Positions 41,903 through 50,796 of a stretch of DNA of 64,000 nt are shown here, piece by piece. The translations under genes and the position numbers were made by a program. Positions within the stretch are counted from its first letter, which is position 1, and every line of letters starts with the position of its first letter. The stretch spans positions 744,001 to 808,000 of the forward strand of contig NZ_CP088298.1 in assembly GCF_021117425.1 (NCBI RefSeq), written 5' to 3'. The notes under the pieces were generated by a model. That model was not told where the DNA came from. It saw nothing but the letters and a program-made list of their open reading frames with translations, and made no database searches. This stretch comes from Brevibacterium zhoupengii. Lineage in GTDB: Bacteria; Actinomycetota; Actinomycetes; Actinomycetales; Brevibacteriaceae.

Positions 41903-42517
41903 CTACTGTGCGGTCGTGATCTCCACGCGCAGTTCCGGATGGATGGCTGGGCGTTCGTCCTCAGGGAAGGAATCGACAACCTGATCGACGAGAGGCTGCA
42001 GGAAGAGCCTGCCGAGCTGGCGGACCATGGCGGTGACGACCTGTTCGACACGGTCACGGCTGGCCGATGCCTGCCCGGCGTTGCGCATGGCCTCGACGCT
42101 TTCCATCGTCAGAGAGGCCAAGCGTGAGATGAGCATTCCGTCAGCGGGCATCTCCAGGACCTGACGTCGCAGGTAGTCGACGACGAGGGGATTGTCCGCG
42201 AGCATCTGTGCCACGGTCTCATCGCGGACAGTGACGTCAGCGACCTTGTCGGCCGATTGGGAATCGGCACGATCAAGGGCGGATGCGAAGAGTCCGACGA
42301 TCCAGGACTCGACCGCTTCCCTGGTGCCCTCCTTCGACCCGAAGTAGTGGCCGATGAGCCCGATGGCGACGCTTGCCTCGGTGGCGATGGCGCGCAGCGG
42401 GGTGCCCGCAAAACCCTTGACCGCGAACTGGTGCAGGGCGGCATTGCGAATCCGGGCACGACTTGTCAGGTCGTCGTGGCCGGCATGTGGGAAGCCGAAG
42501 TCGTCGGTCTCCGCCAT
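41903..42517 (-). CDS. TetR-family transcriptional regulator
   Basis: 204 residues: LHQFAVKGFAGTPLRAIATEASVAIGLIGHYFGSKEGTREAVESW is a clear TetR helix-turn-helix. The C-terminal region is of the type fused to MaoC/acyl-CoA regulators, with an Asp/Glu-rich end. The ATG at 42517 has GGAGGAG upstream. It is divergent from a CaiB/BaiF gene and an acyl-CoA dehydrogenase gene; the dyad at 42607-42624 is its likely operator. Confidence 0.85.
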   Translation of the reverse strand: MAETDDFGFPHAGHDDLTSRARIRNAALHQFAVKGFAGTPLRAIATEASVAIGLIGHYFGSKEGTREAVESWIVGLFASALDRADSQSADKVADVTVRDETVAQMLADNPLVVDYLRRQVLEMPADGMLISRLASLTMESVEAMRNAGQASASRDRVEQVVTAMVRQLGRLFLQPLVDQVVDSFPEDERPAIHPELRVEITTAQ

Positions 42518-42606
42518 GGCGCTCCTCCCGGCGTGGTCTGTGGTCAGCATCTGTCTGGACGGCCTGTCCCTGACGCTCTGTCCTGGGCAATTCTCGCATC
42601 CAGACC

Positions 42607-42645
42607 ATTGAACAATCTTTCAATAGCTTATACAGTCTTTCAATA
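42607..42645. promoter_or_regulatory. Operator-like repeats in TetR/CaiB divergent promoter
   Basis: ATTGAA (42607-42612) and TTCAAT (42619-42624) form a dyad with 6 bases between. TCTTTCAATA occurs twice, at 42616-42625 and 42636-42645, exactly 20 bases apart, that is about two helical turns. The stretch is strikingly AT-rich (CTTATACAGTC) compared with the surroundings and probably holds the promoter of the gene at 42717. Confidence 0.5.
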
Positions 42646-42716
42646 TCAGGGAAGCGCTTCTTGAGTTCAGCAACATTTCGCAGCGTCAGCAGCAGGGTTC
42701 GACAGGAGGACCAACC

Positions 42717-43604
42717 ATGAGCGAGCACGATCTTCTGGCCGGTGTCACGGTCATCAATCTCGCGATCAATCTGCCGGGCCCCTACGCGGCCGCCCGCCTG
42801 TCAAGCCTCGGAGCGCGGGTGATCAAGGTCGAACCTCCGGCGGGTGACCCGGTCTCCCAGGTTGTCCCCGAGTACTACCGGGAACTGACCTCCGGTCACG
42901 AGATCCTCACGTTCAACCTCAAAGAGGACGAAGACATCGCCCGGCTCCACGAACTCGCAGCCGAAGCCGATGTGCTCATCACCGCCATGCGGCCGCGAGC
43001 AGCACAATCGCTCGGTCTGCCCTCCATCGTCGACCGCTACGGGCTCGTCCACGTCGAAATCGTCGGATTCGCGGGGGAGCGGGAGGACGTCCCCGGACAC
43101 GACCTCACCTACCAGGCCGCCCACGGAACTCTCGTGCCCGGCATGACCCCGACAGTTCCCGTCGCTGACATCGTCGGCGGCGAGAGCGCAGCGACTGCAG
43201 CACTGGCCGGACTGCACAAACGCGACTCGCAGACAGGTGAGAAGAAGACCGGCATCGTCAATCGCGTCGTGCTCGATGAAGCTGCAGCCCGGGCGGCAGG
43301 ACCATTCCGGCACGGCCTCAGCTCACCAGGTGGCCCACTGGGTGGGGGATCACCGTTCTACCGAACCTATGACACCGCTGACGGGACCATTGCCGTCGGC
43401 TGCGTCGAACCAGTCTTCGCCCAAGCCCTGGCTCAGCACGTCGGCAGCGACCACGCGAGCCTCGAAGCGGCATTCGCCGCAAAGCCCACGAGCCAGTGGA
43501 TGGAACTGGCCCGAGCCCACGACCTTCCCTTCGAACCGGTCGCCGTGGCCTCGGACCGCGCAGCCGCGGCAGGCACAGCCCCGACCGTCACGCCCGGCAC
43601 CTGA
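42717..43604 (+). CDS. CaiB/BaiF family protein, short (racemase/CoA-transferase)
   Basis: 295 residues, against about 360-400 for the family. The start GVTVINLAINLPGPYAAARLSSLGARVIKVEPP and VLITAMRPRAAQSLGL are normal. PGHDLTYQAAHGTL keeps the Asp seen in alpha-methylacyl-CoA racemases and CoA-transferases. The C-terminus keeps TADGTIAVGCVEPVF but ends early (TAPTVTPGT), so it is a compact version or lost its last helix. With an acyl-CoA dehydrogenase gene 38 bases downstream and a TetR regulator upstream, a role in branched or unsaturated acyl-CoA breakdown is likely. Confidence 0.82.
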   Translation: MSEHDLLAGVTVINLAINLPGPYAAARLSSLGARVIKVEPPAGDPVSQVVPEYYRELTSGHEILTFNLKEDEDIARLHELAAEADVLITAMRPRAAQSLGLPSIVDRYGLVHVEIVGFAGEREDVPGHDLTYQAAHGTLVPGMTPTVPVADIVGGESAATAALAGLHKRDSQTGEKKTGIVNRVVLDEAAARAAGPFRHGLSSPGGPLGGGSPFYRTYDTADGTIAVGCVEPVFAQALAQHVGSDHASLEAAFAAKPTSQWMELARAHDLPFEPVAVASDRAAAAGTAPTVTPGT

Positions 43605-43642
43605 ACCACACGAAGACACACAGACTTCAAGGGGGAGCACCC

Positions 43643-44797
43643 ATGATTCTCGACGGATACCGCGGTACCTGGGAGACACAGGAAACTGATGACCTGCGCG
43701 AACTCGTGCGCAACTTCATGAACAAAGAGATCGTGCCCCACCAGGACACCTTCATCGACAACCACCAAGTCGACCGGGAACTGTGGAACCGGGCCGGAGA
43801 AGCAGGACTGCTGTGCATCTCCATCCCCGAAGAATACGGAGGAGGCGGCGGCACCTTCGCCCATGAGGCAATCATCCTCCAGGAACAGGGATTCGCCGGC
43901 GACGCGGCCTGGGGCAACAGCGTCCACTCCACGATCATCGCCCACTACATCAACACCTTCGGCACGGAGGAGCAGAAGAAGCGGTGGCTGCCCGGAATGG
44001 CCACCGGCGAACTGGTGGCCGCGATCGCCATGACCGAACCTGGCACCGGATCTGACCTGCAGAGCGTGAAGACCAAGGCCGTGCGTGATGGCGAGGAGTA
44101 CGTCATCAACGGCTCGAAGACCTTCATCTCCAATGGCACGCACTGCGACATCCTCGTCATCGTCGCCCGCACAAGCGAAGAGCCCGGCGCCAAGGGCGTC
44201 TCCCTGATCGTCGCCGAGGTGGCCGACCTTCCCGGTTTCTCCCGCGGACGCGTACTGGACAAGGTCGGCCAGCGCGGACAGGACACCCGCGAACTGTTCT
44301 TCGAGGACATGCGCGTACCCGCAGGCAACGTCCTCGGCGGAGTCGAGGGCCGAGGATTCATCCAGCTCATGCAGCAGCTGCCGCAGGAACGTATGGCGAT
44401 CGCCGTGGCGGGAGCGACGACTGCCGAGGCCGCAGTGCGCGAAGCGGTGGCCTATGCGAAGGAACGTGAGGCCTTCGGGCAGTCGATCATGAAGTTCCAG
44501 AACACGAAGTTCGTCCTCGCCGAATGCGCCACTGAAGTCTTCTCCACCAGGACCTTCGTCGACCATCTCACCCAGCTGCACATCGACGGGAAGCTCACAA
44601 CCGAACAAGCCTCCGCCGGAAAATACTGGGCCACGGACGCGCAGACCAACGTCATCGACCGCTGCCTGCAGATCTTCGGCGGCTATGGCTACATGATGGA
44701 ATACCCGATCGCGCGCATGTACGCCGATGCCCGTGTGCAGAAGATCTACGGCGGCACGAACGAGATCATGAAGGAGCTCATCTCCCGCGGACTCTGA
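43643..44797 (+). CDS. Acyl-CoA dehydrogenase, long-chain type
   Basis: 384 residues. AIAMTEPGTGSDLQSVKTKA and INGSKTFISNG bind FAD and substrate; YAKEREAFGQSIMKFQNTKF and QIFGGYGYMMEYPIARMYADARVQKIYGGTNEIMKELI end the protein. The YEGT Glu of medium-chain enzymes is absent (YGGT); as in long-chain and isovaleryl types the base is probably the Glu in LPQERMAIA. GGGGGAG precedes the ATG at 43643; an open frame continues upstream without a site. Probably co-transcribed with the CaiB/BaiF gene. Confidence 0.9.
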   Translation: MILDGYRGTWETQETDDLRELVRNFMNKEIVPHQDTFIDNHQVDRELWNRAGEAGLLCISIPEEYGGGGGTFAHEAIILQEQGFAGDAAWGNSVHSTIIAHYINTFGTEEQKKRWLPGMATGELVAAIAMTEPGTGSDLQSVKTKAVRDGEEYVINGSKTFISNGTHCDILVIVARTSEEPGAKGVSLIVAEVADLPGFSRGRVLDKVGQRGQDTRELFFEDMRVPAGNVLGGVEGRGFIQLMQQLPQERMAIAVAGATTAEAAVREAVAYAKEREAFGQSIMKFQNTKFVLAECATEVFSTRTFVDHLTQLHIDGKLTTEQASAGKYWATDAQTNVIDRCLQIFGGYGYMMEYPIARMYADARVQKIYGGTNEIMKELISRGL

Positions 44798-44844
44798 GCA
44801 GGCTCTCTGAGCAGGATCGGTGCCGCAGTCTATGCATTGGCAGT

Positions 44845-44865
44845 ACATCTGATGTCAGACGTATA
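44845..44865. promoter_or_regulatory. Putative GntR (NanR-like) box
   Basis: On the minus strand this reads TATACGTCTGACATCAGATGT, matching 15 of 21 bases of the element at 50682-50702 before the sialic-acid transporter. It lies 39 bases before the start of the GntR gene, fitting autoregulation. Confidence 0.5.
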
Positions 44866-44903
44866 CTGGAGGTCCGGTGCGGATCGATCTGTGGAGGGCG
44901 AGG

Positions 44904-45587
44904 ATGGCGAAGACAACGACATCTGATCGGATCAAGGATCTCATCCTCTCCGATGGACTCAGGCCCGGCGATCCCCTGCCCACCGAAGGGGAACTCTGCG
45001 ACCGCCTCGGCGTCTCCCGATCGAATGTCAGGGAAGCCATCCGCAAACTGTCGACGCTCGACATCGTCGACGTCCGGCACGGGCACGGAACCTACGTCGG
45101 TGAGATGTCCCTCGATGCGCTCGTCGAGGCACTGGTCTTCCGCGGTGTGCTCAGCCCCGGCGATGACCTGCGAGCACTGCGCGACGTCGTCGAAGTCCGC
45201 CAGGCCCTCGACTTCGGAATGTCCGAGGCGATCGTGAAGAGTCTGCAGGGCACAGTGAACCCCGAACTCTCAGCTCTTGTCGACGACATGGTCGCCATGG
45301 CCAAGGAAGGGCGATCGTTTCCCCAGCAGGATCGGGCCTTCCACACAGGGCTGCTGTCGGCCCTGGACAATTCGCTCGTCGGCCAACTCGTCGCCGCCTT
45401 CTGGGACGTGCACACAGCAGTGCTGCCCCGGCTCAACGTCGCCGTGGCCGCCGACCTGGAGCAGACCGCGAAAGCGCACGGGGAGATGCTCGAGGCGGCT
45501 CAAGCCGGAGATGTCGAGGCCTTCCATGCCGCGATCACAGTCCACTACGATCCGATTGCCCGAGCCCTCGACCGCGACGTCGACTGA
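44904..45587 (+). CDS. GntR-family regulator of amino-sugar genes (FCD type)
   Basis: 227 residues: DRIKDLILSDGLRPGDPLPTEGELCDRLGVSRSNVREAIRKLSTLDIVDVRHGHGTYV is the winged helix, then an FCD domain with RQALDFGMSEAIV, DRAFHTGLLSALDN and AHGEMLEAAQAGDVEAFHAAI. GGAGGG stands 5 bases before the ATG at 44904. Followed after 13 bases by nagB. The shared 21-base element before this gene and before the transporter at 50621 makes it the probable NanR-like regulator of the whole locus. Confidence 0.87.
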   Translation: MAKTTTSDRIKDLILSDGLRPGDPLPTEGELCDRLGVSRSNVREAIRKLSTLDIVDVRHGHGTYVGEMSLDALVEALVFRGVLSPGDDLRALRDVVEVRQALDFGMSEAIVKSLQGTVNPELSALVDDMVAMAKEGRSFPQQDRAFHTGLLSALDNSLVGQLVAAFWDVHTAVLPRLNVAVAADLEQTAKAHGEMLEAAQAGDVEAFHAAITVHYDPIARALDRDVD

Positions 45588-45600
45588 GAGAAGAGAGCTG

Positions 45601-46383
45601 ATGGAAGTCATCATCGCCCCTGAACACGAGCTGTCGACGCTGGTCGCCGACGCAATCGAGGCCCTTGTTCGTGAGAAGCCCTCACCCGTGCTGGGCCTGG
45701 CCACCGGATCGAGCCCGCTCAGCGTCTACGATGAGCTGGCGAAGCGTCACGAACGGGACGGACTTTCCTTCGCCGAGGTGCGCGGCTTCATGCTCGACGA
45801 ATATGTGGGGCTGCCGGCCTCGCATCCACAGCGCTATCGCAATGTGATCGACTCCGAATTCGTCTCGCGCGTGGACTTCGCCAAGGGTGCGGTGCAGGGC
45901 CCGGATGGGACGGCTGAGGACCTCGGCGCCGCCTCGGCGGAGTATGACCGTGCCATCGCCGAGGCTGGGGGAGTCGATCTGCAGATCCTCGGTATCGGCA
46001 CCGACGGTCACCTCGCCTTCAACGAGCCCGGATCATCCCTGTCCTCACGGACGCGGGTGAAGACCTTGGCCCGTCAGACGCGGATCGACAATGCTCGCTT
46101 CTTCGACGACGATGTCGACGCAGTCCCGCAGCACTGTCTGACTCAGGGCTTGGGGACGATTCTCGAGGCCCGTCACCTCATGCTCATCGCCACCGGCGGT
46201 CATAAGGCAGAAGCCGTGCACCAGATGGTCGAAGGCCCGGTCTCATCGATGTGGCCGGCCACGGTCCTGCAGATGCATCCCCATGTCACAATCCTCGTCG
46301 ACGACGCGGCCGCCTCGAGGCTGCAGTTGGGCGACTACTACCGACACACCTACGCGAGCAGACTCGAAGGACAGAGGCTCTGA
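45601..46383 (+). CDS. nagB: Glucosamine-6-phosphate deaminase
   Basis: 260 residues, full length. GLATGSSPLSVYDEL binds phosphate, FMLDEYVGLPASHPQRYRN carries the catalytic Asp/Glu region, and ILGIGTDGHLAFNEPGSSLSSRTRVKTLARQT has the essential His; IATGGHKAEAVHQMVEGPVSS ends the active site. It converts glucosamine-6-phosphate to fructose-6-phosphate and ammonia, the last step of sialic acid use. nagA (deacetylase) is not in the window. Follows the GntR gene in the same direction; convergent with nanE. Confidence 0.93.
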   Translation: MEVIIAPEHELSTLVADAIEALVREKPSPVLGLATGSSPLSVYDELAKRHERDGLSFAEVRGFMLDEYVGLPASHPQRYRNVIDSEFVSRVDFAKGAVQGPDGTAEDLGAASAEYDRAIAEAGGVDLQILGIGTDGHLAFNEPGSSLSSRTRVKTLARQTRIDNARFFDDDVDAVPQHCLTQGLGTILEARHLMLIATGGHKAEAVHQMVEGPVSSMWPATVLQMHPHVTILVDDAAASRLQLGDYYRHTYASRLEGQRL

Positions 46384-46401
46384 GCTAGGGGCTCACATCT
46401 A

Positions 46402-46440
46402 GCCAGTCAGCCAGCAAGTCAGTCAGTCATTCAATCAGCC
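46402..46440. repeat. CAGTCA/AGCC-rich low-complexity stretch
   Basis: The short gap between the convergent nagB and nanE genes is made almost wholly of GTCA and AGCC words (for example AGCCAGTCAGCCAGCAAGTC). Simple-sequence repeat with no hairpin obvious. Confidence 0.55.
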
Positions 46441-47124
46441 AGGCGTGCAGGCGTCGACGAACCAGGATGTGATCGTCGACGGGTGAGTGATCGCTGTGCC
46501 CACAACCACGGCCTCGGCACCGGCGGCCAAGGTCGCTGCCGCATCGGCCGGCGAATGGATGCGACCCTCGGCGATCAGCATCGGTCCCAGATCCGCCTCC
46601 CGGATCTCACGCACAAGCTCAAGATCGGGACCGGTCGTCGGCGGGCGCTCACCCGAGTATCCGGCCAGAGTGGTGCCGATGAAGTCGGCACCGGCGGCGG
46701 CCGCAGATCGCGCATCCTCGAGGCTGCCGCAATCGGCCATGACCAGGGCGTTCGTCTCCTCATGCAAACGTGCGATGGTCTGTGCCAGGCTCAGCCCGTC
46801 CGGGCGTGGCCGGCGCGTGCCGTCGAGTGCGACCACATGAGCGCCGGCCAGCGCCACGGCGTGCGCGTGCTGGAAGGTCGGCGTGATGACGACGCCGGAG
46901 GAACCGTCCTTCCACAGGCCGATGATCGCAGTCTCCACCGCTGATCGTGTGGCCTGGATGTCGCTGATGCCTTGGATGCGCACGGCGGCCGCACCACCGC
47001 GCACAGCCGAGGCCGCGACCTGAGCCATCGTCCGAGGATCCCGCATGGGTTCACCCGGGTAGGCCTGGGCGGAGACGATGAGGCCTCCGCGGAGGGAATC
47101 GACGATCTCCTGCTTGGTCAACAT
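46435..47124 (-). CDS. nanE: N-acetylmannosamine-6-phosphate 2-epimerase
   Basis: 229 residues. The TIM barrel shows GLIVSAQAYPGEPMRDPRTMAQVAASAVRGGAAAVRIQGISDI, VVALDGTRRPRPDG, ALVMADCGSLEDARSAAAAGADFIGTTLAGYSG, LIAEGRIHSPADAAATLAAGAEAVVVGTAIT: all standard for NanE, which converts ManNAc-6-phosphate to GlcNAc-6-phosphate. Start at 47124, overlapping the nanK end by 7 bases. Last gene of the minus-strand operon transporter-nanA-nanK-nanE. Confidence 0.92.
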   Translation of the reverse strand: MLTKQEIVDSLRGGLIVSAQAYPGEPMRDPRTMAQVAASAVRGGAAAVRIQGISDIQATRSAVETAIIGLWKDGSSGVVITPTFQHAHAVALAGAHVVALDGTRRPRPDGLSLAQTIARLHEETNALVMADCGSLEDARSAAAAGADFIGTTLAGYSGERPPTTGPDLELVREIREADLGPMLIAEGRIHSPADAAATLAAGAEAVVVGTAITHPSTITSWFVDACTPG

Positions 47125-48122
47125 CCTTGGGACTCCTCGCTGCTGGTCATTGTGGTCCCGTCGGTGGATCCGCGGCTCTTCGACCACAGGCTCGCCGCGC
47201 CGATGAGAGCCGCGTCCTGTCCCAATTGTGCCGGGCGAACGGACAGCCCGCGAGCAGCGGGAATGAGTTCGGCTGCGAACGCTTCACGCAGCGGGGCCCA
47301 CCACAGCTCACCGGCTCCCGAAAGGCCCCCGCCGATGACGATGACCTCGGGAGACAGCACATTGGCCACACCGCCCAGGGCAGAGCCCAAGGCTCGGCCC
47401 GCCTGCTCGAACGCACGTTGTGCCGATGCGTCCCCGGTATCGGCGAGTTCGGCCAGCTCACGTGTCGTAGTCACCCGTAGCCCACCTGGACCGTGTTCCC
47501 CGACTGCTCGTTGGTAGGCCGAGAGCACAGCAGGGCCGGAGGCTATCGCCTCCAGATGTCCCCGGCCGCCACAGGGGCAGGGCAGTCCCTGCGCGGCGGC
47601 GACCGGAAGGTGACCGATGTGCCCCGCCGCTGCACGGCGGCCCGTGAGCAGACGGTTCTCCGTGATGAATCCGCCCCCGATGCCCGTACCCGCGGCCACA
47701 AGCAATGAAATCTGAGTTCCGCGAGCGGCACCGGCCAGAGCCTCCCCGAGGGCATGGGCATGAACATCGTTGACGGCCCGCGCTTCGACCCCGAGCCGCG
47801 CCGTGATCTCGGCAGTCAACGCTGTCCCCGCCCAACCGGTAAGCGAGTCCGTGGCCGAGACGACGGATCCCGTGTCGGGATCGATGACCCCCGCGGATCC
47901 GATGCCGATGTGCCAGGCGGGGGTGGAACCAGCAGCGGTTGAGACTTCGGTGTCGCGGATGACCTCGCGAGCCACCTCGGCGATGGAGTCGAGGATGGCG
48001 CGAGCACCTGCAGCAGCCGGCGTCGGCACCTCCCGGAGATGGTCCACGACACCGTCGATGACGGAACCGGCACGGATCTTCGTGCCTCCGACATCGACGG
48101 CGACGACTGGAGCTGAGGTCAC
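47118..48122 (-). CDS. nanK: ROK-family N-acetylmannosamine kinase
   Basis: 334 residues. VAVDVGGTKIRAGSV is the ATP loop; GSAGVIDPDTGSV, VNDVHAHALGEAL with the catalytic Asp, and VAAGTGIGGGFI follow. The zinc motif reads CPCGGRGHLEA, with His in place of the third Cys of the CxCGxxGC pattern, as in many actinobacterial ROK proteins. It should phosphorylate ManNAc made by NanA. GTG start, sharing GTGA with the nanA stop. Kinase specificity follows from the operon with nanA and nanE. Confidence 0.9.
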   Translation of the reverse strand: MTSAPVVAVDVGGTKIRAGSVIDGVVDHLREVPTPAAAGARAILDSIAEVAREVIRDTEVSTAAGSTPAWHIGIGSAGVIDPDTGSVVSATDSLTGWAGTALTAEITARLGVEARAVNDVHAHALGEALAGAARGTQISLLVAAGTGIGGGFITENRLLTGRRAAAGHIGHLPVAAAQGLPCPCGGRGHLEAIASGPAVLSAYQRAVGEHGPGGLRVTTTRELAELADTGDASAQRAFEQAGRALGSALGGVANVLSPEVIVIGGGLSGAGELWWAPLREAFAAELIPAARGLSVRPAQLGQDAALIGAASLWSKSRGSTDGTTMTSSEESQGC

Positions 48123-49036
48123 AGAAGTCCCTCGGCGGAGATGACCTCCCTGACGCGGTTAGTCTCCTCTGCATCGAGTGCGAGCATCGGCTCGGCCATG
48201 CGGTTGGAGGCGATCACGCCCATGAGCTGCAAGGCCGTTTTGAATGCGCCGAGGCCGGCGGCACCGGGGGAGACGCGTCCAGGTGTCGGTGCGGCGGTGA
48301 TCTGGAACAGGCGGGCCAGACGGTCCTGCTCGGCTGCGACGCTTGTCCAGTCACCGGCTCGGGCGGCGTCGAAGAGGCGAACGTATCCGGCCGGGTCGAC
48401 ATTTCCCAGACCCGGGACGATGCCGGCGGCGCCGCCGAGGAGCGCACCGTCGGCGACCACCTCGTGGCCGGTGAAGACCGCGAAGTCGGGCAGATCGTTC
48501 GTCTCGATGAGGAGACGACGGAAGGACACGTCATCGGCCGAGGAATCCTTGACTCCGGCCAGCACACCCTCGCGAGCCAGGCGCACGGTGACGTCATGGG
48601 GCAGTTTGGAGTGGGTGCGCACGGGGACGTCGTAGGCGAAGACCGGAACGTCGAGGCGTTTCGCGACCGTGCGGAAGTGCTGCTCGATCTCGGCTGCATC
48701 GGACAGCGCATAGAAGGGGGTGGTGACCACAGCGGCGTCTCCGCCGATCGAGAGCAGGCGTTTCGCCTCGTCGAGGACGCGGCCGGTTGTCTGTTCGCTG
48801 ATGCCGACCAGGATCGGGACCCGACCGTTGGCGGCTTCGAGCGCGGTGGTCAGAACCTGATCGCGTTCGCTCGCGGTGAGATAGGGGACCTCGCCGGAGG
48901 AGCCGAGAACGAAGATGCCGTGCACCCCGCCGCGGACGAGATGGTCGACGAGGGCCGAAGTGCCCTCGCGGTCGAGCTCTCCGCGCTCGGTGCGCGGTGT
49001 CAGCAGTGGGGGGATGATGCCGTGGAATTCACTCAT
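48119..49036 (-). CDS. nanA: N-acetylneuraminate lyase (DHDPS/NAL family)
   Basis: 305 residues. TIM-barrel class I aldolase with GIFVLGSSGEVPYLTASERDQVL, VPVFAYDVPVRTHSKL with the catalytic Tyr, and VLAGVKDSSADDVSFRRLL with the Schiff-base Lys. The family also includes dihydrodipicolinate synthase and keto-deoxy-sugar aldolases; the operon with nanE and nanK makes sialic acid cleavage to ManNAc and pyruvate the best reading. Overlaps the transporter gene end by 8 bases. Confidence 0.88.
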   Translation of the reverse strand: MSEFHGIIPPLLTPRTERGELDREGTSALVDHLVRGGVHGIFVLGSSGEVPYLTASERDQVLTTALEAANGRVPILVGISEQTTGRVLDEAKRLLSIGGDAAVVTTPFYALSDAAEIEQHFRTVAKRLDVPVFAYDVPVRTHSKLPHDVTVRLAREGVLAGVKDSSADDVSFRRLLIETNDLPDFAVFTGHEVVADGALLGGAAGIVPGLGNVDPAGYVRLFDAARAGDWTSVAAEQDRLARLFQITAAPTPGRVSPGAAGLGAFKTALQLMGVIASNRMAEPMLALDAEETNRVREVISAEGLL

Positions 49037-50621
49037 TGGTCAGTCCTTGCTTGATGTTGTTGCTGTCCCCCGCCGAGGTTGTCGTCGGGGAGGTTGGGAT
49101 GCGACGTGTGTACTGGTCACGTTTGCCGTAGATCGTCAGTGCGGTCACGTCGTGGTCGGCGCGGCGGGTCTTCGAGCCGGTGAACAGGGAGATGACGTAG
49201 CCGAAGACGACGGCGCCGACGAAGGCCACAGCGGAGACTGCGAAGGGTGTCAGGCCTGCGACATCCTGGACGTACCAGGCGACCCCGGCACCGAGTACGA
49301 GTCCGCTGAGCACTCCGGCGCTGTTGGCTCGCTTGGTGAAGATGCCGAGCGCGAAGACACCGGCGAGGGGAACCCCGAAGAGTCCGGTGATGGACAGGAA
49401 GAGATCCCAGGTTTGGGCCTGATCGGTCGCAGACAGGTAGAGGGCGACCCCGACCGAGAGCGCTCCGACGATGACGATGACGAGTCGGGAGAAGCCGACG
49501 CCCGTGCGTGCCAGACCGTTCTTGGGTGGGAAGAACCGGTCCCTGATGTCGACGGTGACGCAGGCGGAGATCGAATTCAGGCTCGACGAGATCGTCGACT
49601 GTGCGGCCGCGAAGATCGCGGCGATGAGCAGACCTGAGATGCCTGCCGGCAGTGCGGTGACGGCGAAGTAGGGCACCAGGGCCGAGGTGTTGAATCCTTC
49701 GGGCAGAGCCTCGGCGTGCTGGTAGTAGCTGTAGAGGACGGTGCCGATTCCGTAGAACAGGGGAATAGTCAGCAGTGCGAGGAACCCGTTGACGATGAGG
49801 GACCGGATCGTGCTCTTCGGAGAATCGGTCGTCTGATAGCGCTGCACCACGTCCTGGCTGGCGGTGTACTGGTGGAGGTTGTTGAACACGGAGCCGAGGA
49901 AGACGATCGGGATGGCTGCCGCTGCTCCACCGAACTTCCAGTTGTCGGCCGAGATGAACTTGTCGTCTGCTGCCGCGTCGGCGGCAACTGTGGCCAGACC
50001 ACCGTCGAGGGCGGCGATGCCGAAGACGAGGATCACGGCTGCGCCGACGAGGAGGATGATGCCCTGCACCACGTCGGACCAGATGACGCCTTCGATGCCG
50101 CCGAGGAAGGTGTAGACGACGGAGAGAACGCCGACCGCGGCGGCGACGAGCACGGGGCTGATATTGGTCACCGAGCTGATGGCCAGTGTCGGAAGGTAGA
50201 TCACGATGGCCACCCGTCCGATGTGGAAGAGCACGAACAGGACCGATCCGAGAACCCGGATGGTGGGCCCGAAGCGTTCTTCGAGGTACTCATAGGCAGT
50301 GGTGACGTCGAGCTTGCGGAAGAAGGGGATGTAGAACAGGACGAGCAGCGGCACGATCGCGAAGATGGCGATATTGCCGGCCGCGTAGGACCAGTCTGTG
50401 AGGAAGGCCTGCTCGGGCGTGGACATATAGGTGATGGCGGACAGCGTCGTCGCATAGATGCTGAAGCCTGCCGCCCACGCTGGGATGCGACCGTTGGCCT
50501 TGAAGAAGGAGTCGGTTCCGGCGCTCGCCTTGCGGGTGAACCAGACCCCGATTCCCAGCGTTGCCAGCAAATAGATGATGATCACGGCCCAATTCAGGCC
50601 GCCGAGTCCCGGAGCGTCCAT
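49029..50621 (-). CDS. Sodium:solute symporter (SSS), probable sialic acid transporter
   Basis: 530 residues with about thirteen membrane helices. The family pattern is clear: WAAGFSIYATTLSAITYMSTPEQAF, a helix-2 ARFGP-like YEYLEERFGPTIRVLGSVLF, VYTFLGGIEGVIWSDVVQGI, and LIAAIFAAAQSTISSSLNSISACVTVDI with the Na2-site Ser residues. SSS proteins (SiaT) are one of the known routes of Neu5Ac uptake. First gene of the nan operon, with GGAGGGAG before the ATG and the GntR box at 50682-50702 upstream. Confidence 0.88.
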   Translation of the reverse strand: MDAPGLGGLNWAVIIIYLLATLGIGVWFTRKASAGTDSFFKANGRIPAWAAGFSIYATTLSAITYMSTPEQAFLTDWSYAAGNIAIFAIVPLLVLFYIPFFRKLDVTTAYEYLEERFGPTIRVLGSVLFVLFHIGRVAIVIYLPTLAISSVTNISPVLVAAAVGVLSVVYTFLGGIEGVIWSDVVQGIILLVGAAVILVFGIAALDGGLATVAADAAADDKFISADNWKFGGAAAAIPIVFLGSVFNNLHQYTASQDVVQRYQTTDSPKSTIRSLIVNGFLALLTIPLFYGIGTVLYSYYQHAEALPEGFNTSALVPYFAVTALPAGISGLLIAAIFAAAQSTISSSLNSISACVTVDIRDRFFPPKNGLARTGVGFSRLVIVIVGALSVGVALYLSATDQAQTWDLFLSITGLFGVPLAGVFALGIFTKRANSAGVLSGLVLGAGVAWYVQDVAGLTPFAVSAVAFVGAVVFGYVISLFTGSKTRRADHDVTALTIYGKRDQYTRRIPTSPTTTSAGDSNNIKQGLTNE

Positions 50622-50681
50622 GCTCCCTCCTCACGTGAGTCCGAACGGGCTTGCACCACTGCGAAGACCCGACTGATACAT

Positions 50682-50702
50682 AAGACGTCTGATGTCCTAT
50701 GT
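50682..50702. promoter_or_regulatory. Putative GntR (NanR-like) box before transporter
   Basis: AAGACGTCTGATGTCCTATGT, containing the palindrome GACGTC, 61 bases upstream of the SSS transporter start. It matches 15 of 21 bases of the element before the GntR gene (44845-44865), so one regulator probably controls both transcripts. Confidence 0.5.
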
Positions 50703-50796
50703 TGCCAATGTACGCTGAATGTGTTCGCGGACACAAGCCTTGGGGGAGGTTCGGGTGGAGGAGCGGCGTCATGCGTGTTGATTTTTCATTGTGAAA

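Noticed and set aside
43433-44848. 471-codon frame on the minus strand opposite the acyl-CoA dehydrogenase
   Set aside because: Antisense shadow of a gene with clear family motifs; long opposite frames are normal at this GC content.
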